NCBI RefSeq assembly: GCF_013285385.1
Contig: NZ_CP054212.1
Coordinates: 3,472,001 to 3,536,000 of the forward strand
Source of the DNA: Paramixta manurensis
Lineage (GTDB): Bacteria > Pseudomonadota > Gammaproteobacteria > Enterobacterales > Enterobacteriaceae
Direction of reading: 5' to 3'
Length of the DNA stretch: 64,000 nucleotides
Under the pieces are notes generated by a model. That model saw nothing but the letters and a program-made list of their open reading frames with translations. It was not told the DNA's origin and made no database searches. Below, piece after piece: positions 27,778 through 36,330 of this stretch. Each line of letters opens with the position of its first letter. Position 1 is the first letter of the stretch. The translations under genes and the position numbers were made by a program.

Positions 27778-28656
27778 ATGAACAAACATTTCAACTGCAT
27801 TGGTATTGTTGGTCATCCACGCCATCCAACCGCGCTGACAACGCATGAAATGCTCTATCGTTGGCTAACAGCCAAAGGCTATGAAGTCGTGATTGAGCAA
27901 CAAATTGCGCAAGAACTGGCGCTGGATAACGTCTCCACCGGAACGCTGGCGGAAATTGGTCAGCGGGCGGATTTAGCGGTGGTGGTTGGCGGGGACGGTA
28001 ATATGCTGGGCGCAGCGCGGGCATTGGCGCGTTATGACATTAAAGTCATCGGCATCAACCGTGGCAACCTGGGTTTTTTAACCGATCTCGATCCTGATAA
28101 TGCGCAGCAACAGTTAGCCGATGTGTTGGAAGGTGAATACATTATCGAGAGCCGTTTTCTGCTGGAGGCGCAAGTCTGTCGCGGCGATAACGCCCCGCGC
28201 ATTGGGACAGCAATTAATGAGGTGGTGCTACACCCTGGTAAAGTGGCGCATATGATTGAATTCGAAGTCTATATCGATGAAAACTTTGCATTCTCACAAC
28301 GTTCGGACGGCTTAATTATTTCTACGCCTACCGGCTCAACCGCTTATTCACTTTCTGCCGGCGGCCCCATCCTTACTCCCTCACTTGACGCTATTGCACT
28401 GGTGCCGATGTTCCCGCATACCCTTTCCGCGCGCCCATTAGTGATCAGTAATAAAAGCACCATCCGATTGCGCTTTTCCCATATGCGTAGCGACCTGGAG
28501 ATCAGTTGCGATAGCCAAATTGCACTGCCGATACAGGAAGGTGAAGATGTGTTAGTGCGCCGTAGCGACTATCATCTTAATTTAATACACCCAAAAAATT
28601 ATAACTATTTCAATACGTTAAGCTCAAAGCTGGGGTGGTCGAAAAAATTGTTTTAA
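27778..28656 (+). CDS. nadK: NAD kinase
   Basis: 292 residues, the E. coli length. Phosphorylates NAD to NADP. The catalytic GGDGN motif lies in VVVGGDGNMLGAAR, followed by NRGNLGFLTDLDPD and the conserved GSTAYSLSAGGPI. Divergent from grpE with a 122-bp intergenic region; recN lies downstream behind its own SOS promoter. Confidence 0.98.
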   Translation: MNKHFNCIGIVGHPRHPTALTTHEMLYRWLTAKGYEVVIEQQIAQELALDNVSTGTLAEIGQRADLAVVVGGDGNMLGAARALARYDIKVIGINRGNLGFLTDLDPDNAQQQLADVLEGEYIIESRFLLEAQVCRGDNAPRIGTAINEVVLHPGKVAHMIEFEVYIDENFAFSQRSDGLIISTPTGSTAYSLSAGGPILTPSLDAIALVPMFPHTLSARPLVISNKSTIRLRFSHMRSDLEISCDSQIALPIQEGEDVLVRRSDYHLNLIHPKNYNYFNTLSSKLGWSKKLF

Positions 28657-28677
28657 AAATCAGCACTCGCCACTTTA

Positions 28678-28733
28678 CTGTATATAAAACCAGTTTATAC
28701 TGTATGAAAAACCATATCTGTGTTTATGTACAG
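28678..28733 (+). promoter_or_regulatory. LexA (SOS) boxes upstream of recN
   Basis: CTGT-N8-CCAG at 28678-28693 sits in TACTGTATATAAAACCAG, identical to the first box of E. coli recN as I remember it. CTGT-N8-ACAG at 28718-28733 is a perfect box that overlaps the Shine-Dalgarno (AGGAAGG). A degenerate third copy lies at 28700-28715. This predicts strong damage-inducible repression. Confidence 0.88.
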
Positions 28734-28743
28734 GAAGGCAACT

Positions 28744-30405
28744 ATGCTGGCACAACTCACTATCAGTAACTTTGCTATTGTTCGCGAACTTGAGATTGAT
28801 TTTCAACGTGGCATGACGGCGATTACCGGTGAAACAGGCGCGGGCAAATCCATCGCGATTGATGCGCTTAGTCTGTGCCTTGGCGGGCGTGCCGAAGCAG
28901 ATATGGTTCGTCAGGGCGCACCGCGTGCGGATATTTGCGCGTGCTTTCAGTTGAAAGATACCCCATCCGCACAGCGTTGGCTGGAAGAGAACCAACTGGA
29001 CGATGGGCAAGAGTGTCTATTGCGCCGAGTGATTAGCAGTGACGGGCGCTCACGCGGTTTTATCAATGGTACGGCGGTACCCCTTTCCCAATTGCGCGAT
29101 CTCGGTCAATTGCTGATCCAGATTCATGGGCAGCATGCGCATCAACTGCTGCTTAAACCAGAACATCAGAAGACACTGCTGGATGCCTACTCCGGTGAAA
29201 CGTCGCTGCTTGAGGAAATGGCTTCCCGCTATCATTTGTGGCACCAAAGCTGTCGCGCGTTGGCGCAGCATCAGCAATTAACTCTGGAGCGCGAAGCCCG
29301 ACGCGAATTGCTGCAGTATCAGCTAAAAGAACTTAACACCTTCGCGCCGCTGGCCGGAGAGTATGAGCAGGTTGATGAAGAGTACAAACGGCTGGCGAAT
29401 AGCGGGCAATTGCTTTCCACCAGCCAGCAGGCGCTGAATTTATTGGCCGACGGTGAGGATGCCAATTTGCAAAGCTTGTTATATTCCGTTCGTCATATGA
29501 TGAGCGAGTTGATCACGATGGACGATAAACTCGGCGGCGTGTTCAATATGCTTGAAGAAGCAGCGATCCAGGTTAGCGAAGCGAGCGACGAATTGCGTCA
29601 TTATTGCGATCGCCTTGATTTGGATCCGAACCGCTTACAAGAGCTTGAACAGCGGCTCTCGCGCCAAATCAGCCTGGCGCGTAAGCACCACGTCGCACCG
29701 GAGGCATTACCGCATCTTCACCAGCAACTGTTAGCCGAACAGGCACAGCTAGACCAGCAGGAAAACGATCAGGAAGCGCTGGCCTCAGCGGTGCAAATGC
29801 ATTACCAGCAGGCGCTGAAAACCGCCCGCGCCCTCCATGAGCGTCGTACACATTACGCGCAAGAACTGTCGCATCTGATTGTCGAAAGTATGCAGATGCT
29901 GTCAATGCCACACGGGCGTTTCAGTATTGATTTGCAATTTAATGCCGAGCAGTTAACCGCTGATGGTGCCGATCGCATTGATTTCCGCGTTAGCACCAAC
30001 CCCGGTCAGCCGCTGCAACCGCTGGCAAAAGTTGCCTCCGGTGGCGAGCTGTCGCGCATTGCGTTAGCTATTCAGGTGATTACCGCACGTAAAATGGATA
30101 CGCCAGCACTCATCTTTGATGAAGTGGATGTGGGGATCAGCGGCCCAACTGCGGCGGTGGTTGGTAAAATGCTACGTCAACTTGGCGAGTCAACCCAGGT
30201 TATGTGCGTTACTCACCTGCCACAGGTGGCTGGTTGCGGGCATCAACACTTCTTCGTTAGTAAAGAGACCGATGGCGCGATGACGGAAACGCATATGCAA
30301 CCGTTGGATAAGCGTTCACGTTTGCAAGAACTGGCACGTTTACTGGGCGGTAGCGAGGTGACACGCAACACGCTGGCGAACGCAAAAGAACTTTTGGCGG
30401 CCTAA
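28744..30405 (+). CDS. recN: DNA repair ATPase RecN
   Basis: 553 residues from ATG 28744, the E. coli length and N-terminus (MLAQLTISNFAIV). SMC-like protein: Walker A GETGAGKS, two coiled-coil arms around residues 150-360, ABC signature ASGGELSRIALAIQ and Walker B LIFDEVDVGISG. It holds broken chromosome ends together during double-strand-break repair. Confidence 0.98.
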   Translation: MLAQLTISNFAIVRELEIDFQRGMTAITGETGAGKSIAIDALSLCLGGRAEADMVRQGAPRADICACFQLKDTPSAQRWLEENQLDDGQECLLRRVISSDGRSRGFINGTAVPLSQLRDLGQLLIQIHGQHAHQLLLKPEHQKTLLDAYSGETSLLEEMASRYHLWHQSCRALAQHQQLTLEREARRELLQYQLKELNTFAPLAGEYEQVDEEYKRLANSGQLLSTSQQALNLLADGEDANLQSLLYSVRHMMSELITMDDKLGGVFNMLEEAAIQVSEASDELRHYCDRLDLDPNRLQELEQRLSRQISLARKHHVAPEALPHLHQQLLAEQAQLDQQENDQEALASAVQMHYQQALKTARALHERRTHYAQELSHLIVESMQMLSMPHGRFSIDLQFNAEQLTADGADRIDFRVSTNPGQPLQPLAKVASGGELSRIALAIQVITARKMDTPALIFDEVDVGISGPTAAVVGKMLRQLGESTQVMCVTHLPQVAGCGHQHFFVSKETDGAMTETHMQPLDKRSRLQELARLLGGSEVTRNTLANAKELLAA

Positions 30406-30582
30406 TGCGCACTTTTTTACATTCCGATGGTCATATGCTTGCTCTGTAAAGGTTTAAAACTGTGGAAAGGTCTATTATCATCGGCAACTTGTCGCCTGAG
30501 TAAAGAGACACCCTCGCAGGCAGAGTTCAGATTTGATGGCAACGATATAGCCTATAAATGATAAGGCAAAAAGGAATGTATA

Positions 30583-30927
30583 ATGCGCTGTAAAACGCTG
30601 ACTGCTGCTGCAGTGGTATTTCTCATGATGACCGCCGGCTGTTCCACGCTGGGACGAGTGGTCTATCGTCCGGACATTAATCAGGGGAATTTCCTGGTTG
30701 CCAACGACGTTGCCAAAATCCATACCGGCATGACCAAACAGCAGGTGGCCTATACGTTAGGGACGCCGATGATGAGCGATCCGTTTGGTAGCAACACTTG
30801 GTACTATGTGTTCCGCCAGGAACCAGGCCATGAAAAAGTTACCCAGCAAACCCTGACCCTGACTTTTGATGGTAACGGTACGCTGACCAATATTGATAAT
30901 AAACCGGCTCTCTCTGGCAATAATTAG
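30583..30927 (+). CDS. bamE: Outer membrane assembly lipoprotein BamE (SmpA)
   Basis: 114 residues. Lipoprotein signal with lipobox TAGC; the mature part has the SmpA/OmlA fold with the BamA/phosphatidylglycerol-binding segment around DVAKIHTGMTKQQVAYTLGTP. A component of the beta-barrel assembly machine. Single gene followed by a hairpin terminator. Confidence 0.97.
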   Translation: MRCKTLTAAAVVFLMMTAGCSTLGRVVYRPDINQGNFLVANDVAKIHTGMTKQQVAYTLGTPMMSDPFGSNTWYYVFRQEPGHEKVTQQTLTLTFDGNGTLTNIDNKPALSGNN

Positions 30928-30950
30928 AGATAAGCCCGGATGTTGTCGAT

Positions 30951-30974
30951 AAAAAAGGCGCCCCGGGCGCCTTT
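30951..30974. terminator. Bidirectional terminator between bamE and rnfH
   Basis: Perfect 10-bp stem AAAGGCGCCC/GGGCGCCTTT with one-base centre; six A on the left give a good T tract for the minus-strand operon, with a weaker TTTCTTC on the plus side. Confidence 0.85.
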
Positions 30975-30976
30975 CT

Positions 30977-31264
30977 TCATTTCTTAGCAGAGCGCTCTGC
31001 GCGTTGACGCCGCAGTTCTTTTGGGTCAGCAACCAGCGGGCGGTAAATCTCAATACGATCGCCATCGCGCACAATGTCAGCTAACTTTACCGGGCGGCTA
31101 TATACGCCGATCTTATTTTCATTCAGATCAATATCCTGACGTAGCTCCAGAATGCCGGAAGATTTGATCGCTTGCTCTACACTACTCCCTTCAGGGAGTG
31201 TGACACGGTAGAGATACTGTTTTTCGGGCAATGCGTAGACAACTTCAACCGCGATATCAGGCAC
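30977..31264 (-). CDS. rnfH: RnfH-family ubiquitin-like protein
   Basis: 95 residues, beta-grasp fold of the RnfH/YfjF family (EVVYALPEKQYLYRVTLPEGSSVEQAI; GVYSRPV; DGDRIEIYRPLVADPKE). The function is unresolved; it is almost always paired with ratA. Overlaps ratA by 8 bp. Confidence 0.93.
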   Translation of the reverse strand: MPDIAVEVVYALPEKQYLYRVTLPEGSSVEQAIKSSGILELRQDIDLNENKIGVYSRPVKLADIVRDGDRIEIYRPLVADPKELRRQRAERSAKK

Positions 31265-31691
31265 GGTAAACCTCTTTTGCCCTAAGGGTAAATGCCTGAA
31301 CCATACTGTTGGCTAACTCTTTAAAAATGCGCCCAAATGCCAGCTCAACCAGCATATTAGTAAACTCAAACTCAAGATTTAACTCGACTTTACAGGCATC
31401 ATCACCCAGTGAAACAAAATTCCAGCCGCCGGTCAGTTTACGAAATGGCCCATCAACCAACTGCATATGGATGCTTTGATTGTCGGTTAGCGTGTTACGC
31501 GTGACAAAGGTCTTACTGATACCAGCCTTGGAAACATCAACAGAGGCGGTCATCTGCTGCTCACCGGACTCCAGTATGCGGCTACCGGTACAACCCGGCA
31601 GAAACTGCGGATACGCATCCACGTCATTCACTAACTGATACATCTGCTCAGCGCTGTAAGGAACAAGCGCAGAGCGGCTAATCTGGGCCAT
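31257..31691 (-). CDS. ratA: Polyketide-cyclase/START-like protein RatA
   Basis: 144 residues, START/coenzyme Q-binding fold (SAEQMYQLVNDVDAYPQFLPGC; ASVDVSKAGISKTF; FGRIFKELANSMV). In E. coli it has been described as a ribosome-association toxin and is homologous to Coq10, so a ubiquinone-related role is also possible. Start MAQISRSALVPYS is conserved. It is divergent from smpB. Confidence 0.93.
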   Translation of the reverse strand: MAQISRSALVPYSAEQMYQLVNDVDAYPQFLPGCTGSRILESGEQQMTASVDVSKAGISKTFVTRNTLTDNQSIHMQLVDGPFRKLTGGWNFVSLGDDACKVELNLEFEFTNMLVELAFGRIFKELANSMVQAFTLRAKEVYRA

Positions 31692-31850
31692 AAGGGATCC
31701 TGTTAATCTCGTAACGAGTAAATAATATCATTTTCAATAATCAAACAAAAATTCTCTGCCGTCGCCGACATGCTAAAATAGCGCTTTTCCCTGCCGCTGA
31801 TGGAACAGGGGATGCCATTATTCATTGCCTGATGTAGACTAAGCCGCACT

Positions 31851-32333
31851 ATGACAAAGAAAAAAGCACATAAATCCGGTTCCGCGACAATTGCCCTCAA
31901 CAAGCGCGCCCGCCATGAGTATTTCATTGAGGAAGAGTTCGAAGCAGGCTTATCGCTACAAGGATGGGAAGTAAAATCTCTCCGCGCAGGTAAAGCCAAT
32001 ATCAGCGACAGTTATATTCTGATGCGCGATGGCGAAGCCTACCTGTTCGGCGCTACCTTTCAGCCGCTATTAGTCGCGTCCTCCCATGTGGTATGCGACC
32101 CGACGCGCAACCGTAAGCTCCTGCTCAAGAAACGTGAGCTGGACTCACTGTACGGGCGTATTAATCGCGAAGGCTACACCATCGTAGCGCTATCGCTATA
32201 TTGGAAAAACGCTTGGTGTAAGCTGAAGATTGGCGTGGCGAAAGGTAAAAAAGAACACGATAAGCGCGATGACATCAAAGAGCGTGAGTGGAAACTGGAT
32301 AAAGCACGTATTATGAAGCACGCGAATCGCTAA
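31851..32333 (+). CDS. smpB: SsrA-binding protein SmpB
   Basis: 160 residues, the E. coli length. Binds the tRNA-like part of tmRNA and delivers it to stalled ribosomes. Motifs: ARHEYFIEEEFEAGLSLQGWEVKS, the KSLRAGKANISDSY loop, and a basic C-terminal tail (KREWKL-type, ARIMKHANR) that enters the mRNA channel. Its partner ssrA follows 49 bp downstream. Confidence 0.98.
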   Translation: MTKKKAHKSGSATIALNKRARHEYFIEEEFEAGLSLQGWEVKSLRAGKANISDSYILMRDGEAYLFGATFQPLLVASSHVVCDPTRNRKLLLKKRELDSLYGRINREGYTIVALSLYWKNAWCKLKIGVAKGKKEHDKRDDIKEREWKLDKARIMKHANR

Positions 32334-32362
32334 GCCTCTGGCATAGCGACGGGTTTTTCTGA

Positions 32363-32368
32363 TATACT
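32363..32368 (+). promoter_or_regulatory. Probable -10 element of ssrA
   Basis: TATACT 14 bp before the mature tmRNA 5' end. The -35 is not clear (CTGGCA at 32338 would give a 19-bp spacer). Confidence 0.5.
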
Positions 32369-32382
32369 GCGCGACAGTACTT

Positions 32383-32746
32383 GGGGCTGATTCTGGATTC
32401 GACGGGATTTGCGAAGCCCTAGGAGCATGCCGAGGGGCGGTTGGCCTCGTTAAAAGCCGCAAAAAAATAGTCGCAAACGACGAAAACTACGCTTTAGCAG
32501 CTTAATAACCTGCTTAGAGCCCTCTCTCCCTAGCCTCCGCTCTTAGGACGGGGATCAAGAGAGGTCAAACCCAAAAGAGATCGCGTGGATGCCTTGCCTG
32601 GGGTTGAAGCGTTAAATCTAATCAGGCTAGTTTGTTAGTGGCGTGTCCGTTCGCAGCTGACAGGCGAATGTAAAGACTGGACTAAGCATGTAGTGCCGAC
32701 GGTGTAGTAATTTCGGACGCGGGTTCAACTCCCGCCAGCTCCACCA
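32383..32746 (+). ncRNA. ssrA: Transfer-messenger RNA
   Basis: 364 nt, nearly identical to E. coli tmRNA. The 5' end GGGGCTGATTCTGGATTC pairs with the 3' tRNA-like end ...CCCGCCAGCTCCACCA. The tag frame starts with the resume codon GCA at 32473 and encodes ANDENYALAA before TAA at 32503. Rescues stalled ribosomes with SmpB. The 3' end is the attachment site of the adjoining island and remains intact. Confidence 0.97.
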
Positions 32747-32754
32747 AAATTCTC

Positions 32755-32827
32755 CATCGATGATTACCAGAGTCATCCGATGAAGTCCTAAGAGCCCGCA
32801 CGGCGCAAGCCCTGCGGGCTTTTTTGT
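32755..32827 (+). repeat. Left direct repeat (attL side) of the ssrA island
   Basis: 73-bp segment just downstream of ssrA, repeated at 54185-54257 with about five mismatches; 40 bp (32761-32800 and 54191-54230) are identical. Upstream of it, ssrA 32724-32739 has a weaker counterpart at 54168-54183. It marks the left boundary of a 21.4-kb insertion. Confidence 0.8.
32793..32825 (+). terminator. ssrA terminator
   Basis: AGCCCGCA/TGCGGGCT stem followed by six T. The same hairpin recurs at 54223-54255 in the island's right-hand repeat. Confidence 0.9.
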
Positions 32828-32878
32828 GCCTTGAATTTGTCCCGCGAAGTCTGAAGCAAACTAATTAAATCCGAACCT

Positions 32879-32933
32879 TTTAGGCCCATTGATAGGCCCA
32901 ACAAAAAGCTATAGTGTTTTCGTTGGGCCTAAA
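32879..32933 (+). repeat. Arm-type repeats and inverted repeat upstream of the first integrase
   Basis: TTTAGGCCCA-N6-AGGCCCAAC at 32879-32902 holds two direct copies of the AGGCCCA core, and CGTTGGGCCTAAACG at 32919-32933 is the inverted copy. A related TTTAGGACCA...GGGACCAA block lies at the other end of the island (54091-54113). These could be integrase arm sites or an autoregulatory operator. Confidence 0.5.
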
Positions 32934-32950
32934 CGCATGGAGACTCTCCC

Positions 32951-34192
32951 ATGGCAAGAAAAACCAAGCCGTTAACCGATACGGAAATCAAAGCCGCCAA
33001 ACCTAAAGATACCGATTACCAGCTGTATGATGGTGACGGGCTTACTCTGTTAATCAAGTCCAGCGGTAGTAAGCTCTGGCAGTTCCGTTACTATCGGCCT
33101 CTGACCAAACAACGAACCAAACAGAGCTTCGGTGCCTACCCTGCCGTCTCACTTTCTGATGCGCGTAAACTCAGAGCCGAATCTCAAGTTTTATTGGCGA
33201 AAGACATTGATCCTCTGGAATATCAGAAAGAACAGGTGAGAAATTCTCAAGAGGCCAAAATCAACACTTTCCTGTTAGTTGCCGAGCGTTGGTGGAATGT
33301 GAAGAAAGCCAGCGTAACAGAGGACTATGCCGACGATATCTGGCGCTCGCTTGAGAGAGATGTTTTCCCAGCAATCGGTGATATCAGCATCACTGAGATT
33401 AAGGCTCATACTTTGGTTAAAGCAGTTCAGCCGGTTCAGGCCAGAGGGGCATTAGAGACTGTTCGCCGCCTTTGTCAGCGTATTAACGAAGTCATGATTT
33501 ATGCGCAGAACACAGGCTTGATTGATGCAGTTCCCAGCGTAAACATCGGGAAAGCGTTCGAGAAGCCGCAGAAGAAAAACATGCCTAGTATCCGCCCGGA
33601 TCAACTTCCACAATTAATGCAGACTATGCGCACGGCAAGTATTAGCTTGTCCACACGATGCCTGTTCATGTGGCAGCTTCTCACCATTACCCGCCCTGCC
33701 GAAGCTGCTGAGGCTCGATGGGATGAGATCGATTTTGATGCTAACGAATGGAAAATTCCTGCAGCTCGAATGAAGATGAACCGGGACCATACGGTTCCCC
33801 TATCCGATGAGGCTCTCTCTATTCTGGAAATGATGAAGTCACTCAGTGGTGGCCGAGAGTTTATCTTTCCCAGTCGCATTAAGCCTACCCAGCCGATGAA
33901 CAGCCAGACAGTGAATGCAGCCCTTAAGCGTGCAGGCTTAGGGGGCGTACTCGTTTCTCATGGCTTGCGATCTATTGCTAGCACCGCCCTTAATGAGCAG
34001 GGTTTTTCGCCTGATGTCATAGAGGCGGCTCTGGCTCATGTGGACAAAAATGAGGTACGACGCGCTTATAACCGCAGCGATTATCTTGAGCAACGACGCC
34101 CAATGATGCAGTGGTGGGCAAACTTTGTTAATTCGGCCGACAAAGGAACCATAACCACTTTGAAATCAGCCGCTTTTAGACTTGTCGGATAA
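32951..34192 (+). CDS. intA: Tyrosine integrase of CP4-57 type (IntA/SlpA)
   Basis: 413 residues, very close to the E. coli CP4-57 integrase from the first residue (MARKTKPLTDTEIKAAKP) to the end. P4-type arm-binding DUF4102 domain (about 1-90), core-binding domain (about 100-200) and catalytic domain with Arg248 (TITRPAEA), His337 and Arg340 (SHGLRS), a late His (LAH) and Tyr373 (RRAYNRSDY). This integrase family targets ssrA, which fits its position 205 bp from the tmRNA end. It appears intact. Confidence 0.96.
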   Translation: MARKTKPLTDTEIKAAKPKDTDYQLYDGDGLTLLIKSSGSKLWQFRYYRPLTKQRTKQSFGAYPAVSLSDARKLRAESQVLLAKDIDPLEYQKEQVRNSQEAKINTFLLVAERWWNVKKASVTEDYADDIWRSLERDVFPAIGDISITEIKAHTLVKAVQPVQARGALETVRRLCQRINEVMIYAQNTGLIDAVPSVNIGKAFEKPQKKNMPSIRPDQLPQLMQTMRTASISLSTRCLFMWQLLTITRPAEAAEARWDEIDFDANEWKIPAARMKMNRDHTVPLSDEALSILEMMKSLSGGREFIFPSRIKPTQPMNSQTVNAALKRAGLGGVLVSHGLRSIASTALNEQGFSPDVIEAALAHVDKNEVRRAYNRSDYLEQRRPMMQWWANFVNSADKGTITTLKSAAFRLVG

Positions 34193-34208
34193 AAAATCCA
34201 ACACGTTC

Positions 34209-34240
34209 AACCCAAATTAGCGTAAAATTTACGCTAATTT
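34209..34240. terminator. Bidirectional hairpin between the integrase and the next gene
   Basis: An AAATTAGCGTAAA arm and its complement, separated by about one base, with A/T runs on both sides. It lies 20-50 bp after the integrase stop and covers the stop codon of the convergent gene. Confidence 0.65.
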
Positions 34241-34972
34241 TTTGCCAACTTTTACTCGAACAGTAGCTTCGTATGCTGCCCTAACTTCACTATCCTCTCG
34301 ACCCCAGCGAACTACAGTTTCAATAAGCTCGTCTACATTGAGATCCAATCCTGAATTTTGGTGTTTCATTTCCGTCACAAAGTTCATCAATTCCTGCTCG
34401 ATGGCTCGAGCTGCGACGATTCTTTTTTGCCATCCACCATCAGAAGGGACATTTTTTAGGAGCAACCTAATGACTTCCTTCTTAACTGGAATGTAGTGCT
34501 CAGCTTTTGCCTTCCCTCCTTTCTTGGCTGATTGCCGCCTCCCCTCACTAATGATTTTTTCATCATCAATCAGTTGGTTAAAGTTCACACTTCCTCGGCA
34601 TTCATTTAATATTCGATTTGCATGTAGAAATGACTCAACAGCCATTGCTGGGTCTGCACCCCATATTTCTCTTCCCCAGCGTTGAAACAAACCCGCAGCA
34701 AATAGGGCATCTTTAAAGAACTGTTTCAACCCTAAAGCCGAGTTCATCATAGGTACACATGTCCATTTCAGCTCTAGTTTCTGCCAGCATACATCATGCT
34801 CAATGTAGCGAGATCTATGTTGTAAAACCTCATCTCTTACATCATCGTTATCCTTCTCAAGGAATGCTAACCCCTCAATTAAGGCATTCTTAAACGGCCA
34901 CTCTGAAGACTCAAGGAGCTTCTGCAAGTCCTCGCCCTGAACTTCAAACTCACTACAAAAAATTTTTAACAT
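34229..34972 (-). CDS. Hypothetical protein of the island, convergent with the integrase
   Basis: 247 residues; I do not recognise the family. It is soluble and largely helical, with no signal peptide or membrane span. A basic patch (GRRQSAKKGGKAKAEHYIPVKKEV, about 144-168) could contact nucleic acid. The stop lies inside the terminator hairpin shared with the integrase. It starts with ATG at 34972 behind an AT-rich stretch with a poor ribosome site and is divergent from the AlpA-like regulator, with which it may share a control region. Confidence 0.75.
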   Translation of the reverse strand: MLKIFCSEFEVQGEDLQKLLESSEWPFKNALIEGLAFLEKDNDDVRDEVLQHRSRYIEHDVCWQKLELKWTCVPMMNSALGLKQFFKDALFAAGLFQRWGREIWGADPAMAVESFLHANRILNECRGSVNFNQLIDDEKIISEGRRQSAKKGGKAKAEHYIPVKKEVIRLLLKNVPSDGGWQKRIVAARAIEQELMNFVTEMKHQNSGLDLNVDELIETVVRWGREDSEVRAAYEATVRVKVGKKLA

Positions 34973-35113
34973 TTTTAATTAACCATTAATTTTCAATAAA
35001 TTACAAAACAATCAGTATTGTAAAAAAAAACTTTTTGGCAAGTTAATTTTTTTCAAAGCGCAGAAAAGCTATCTTCGTTTCATCCCAAAGCACACAACCT
35101 AAGAGAAACGTTA

Positions 35114-35326
35114 ATGAACACATCCAATGCAAAAATGATACGGATTGCATCTGTAATGAAAAAAATTGGCGTAGGTCGGTCAACCATCTACGATTGGATC
35201 AATCCAAAATCTCCACGTTACGATGCAACATTTCCAAAGCGCCGCCGTCTTGGTAAACAATCTATTGGCTGGCTTGAATCAGAAATTGATGAATGGATTT
35301 TACTTCGAGAACCAGTCTCTTGTTGA
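35114..35326 (+). CDS. alpA: AlpA-family transcriptional regulator
   Basis: 70 residues with a MerR-like helix-turn-helix (MKKIGVGRSTIYDWI) followed by PKRRRLGKQSIGWLESEIDEWI, the AlpA signature. In CP4-57, AlpA activates the integrase gene and excision, which suits the neighbouring integrase. Start: ATG 35114 after AAGAGAAACGTTA; MIRIASV eight codons on is an alternative. Confidence 0.9.
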   Translation: MNTSNAKMIRIASVMKKIGVGRSTIYDWINPKSPRYDATFPKRRRLGKQSIGWLESEIDEWILLREPVSC

Positions 35327-35501
35327 TCATCCCACACAAATAACATCATTAATTAGCCATAATCAATGCACACAGCGTATTAACCAAGACATTAATTAAC
35401 AGTGATATTTTCACTCCAAAATACACTTATGCATTCCAAACGGAAATATCAATTAAAAAATCAACACATTTAAAAAACTGCCACTTAAATATGAGTTCAC
35501 C

Positions 35502-36191
35502 ATGCCAATAAGAGTTACTTTTTCAACCAATCACATATCGACTATTGATTACTATAAAAATGTAAGTAAGGATTCTGGACAGTCTTTGTCCTCCGTTTTA
35601 TCCGAGGAGTTATACAGAGCTTCGCAGTCGCATGCAACAAAGCGAATACCAATGATAAAGGATAAATCTACCCCAAAAAAAACCGATATGGAATTTTACG
35701 AGGAAATTTGGCAAGAAAGAATTTTAATACCTCAGAACGCCCTTGACGCAATGGAATTTAAAAACAACGTAAAAAGAAACGAAATGAACAAACTTGAAAA
35801 GGAAAAAATAAAAGAGAAGCTTGAGGATATAATTAACAACACAGGAGTTTGCAATGCAATATACATTTATACAGAAAGAAAAGTGAATAATGTAAGAAGG
35901 CTAGCAGCCGGTATCGGTTCAATATTACTACTGAGAAAAACAGTTCATGATGATGTTTTTTTTGGAATTAAAAAAGCAATCTTAATCCCAGCAATTGAAT
36001 TAATTGCATACAGGATAGATACCTCACTGGAAAATCATGGCGTAAATACTAATTTTCCACATATTTGTTGGATCCCGATCTACTACATAAACAACAAAGC
36101 GGTGATGATACCTGTGATTAGAAAAAAAGATGTTTCATTAATGACTAAACCAGAAGGAGAAGTCGTTATAATCAACCCATTTAGTGAGTAA
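35502..36191 (+). CDS. Hypothetical protein, AT-rich island gene
   Basis: 229 residues, not recognised. The N-terminus (RVTFSTNHISTIDYYKNVSKDSGQSLSSVLSEELYRA) looks like a ribbon-helix-helix or short helical DNA-binding segment, followed by a charged coiled stretch (about 85-110) and a mixed beta region with ICWIPIYYINNKAVMIPVI. It is markedly more AT-rich than the core genes. Position after alpA suggests a regulatory role, but that is inference. Confidence 0.7.
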   Translation: MPIRVTFSTNHISTIDYYKNVSKDSGQSLSSVLSEELYRASQSHATKRIPMIKDKSTPKKTDMEFYEEIWQERILIPQNALDAMEFKNNVKRNEMNKLEKEKIKEKLEDIINNTGVCNAIYIYTERKVNNVRRLAAGIGSILLLRKTVHDDVFFGIKKAILIPAIELIAYRIDTSLENHGVNTNFPHICWIPIYYINNKAVMIPVIRKKDVSLMTKPEGEVVIINPFSE

Positions 36192-36330
36192 AAAGCATAA
36201 AATAACATTAGTAAAAAAAGCCAATACGTTGGCCTGATGATTCGGCGCAGATCAGGTTTAACGTTGACAGGGAAGTTTGTAGTCTTAAAAAGGTAGCAAT
36301 AATTAATAACTGATACTGGAGTTATGCAGC

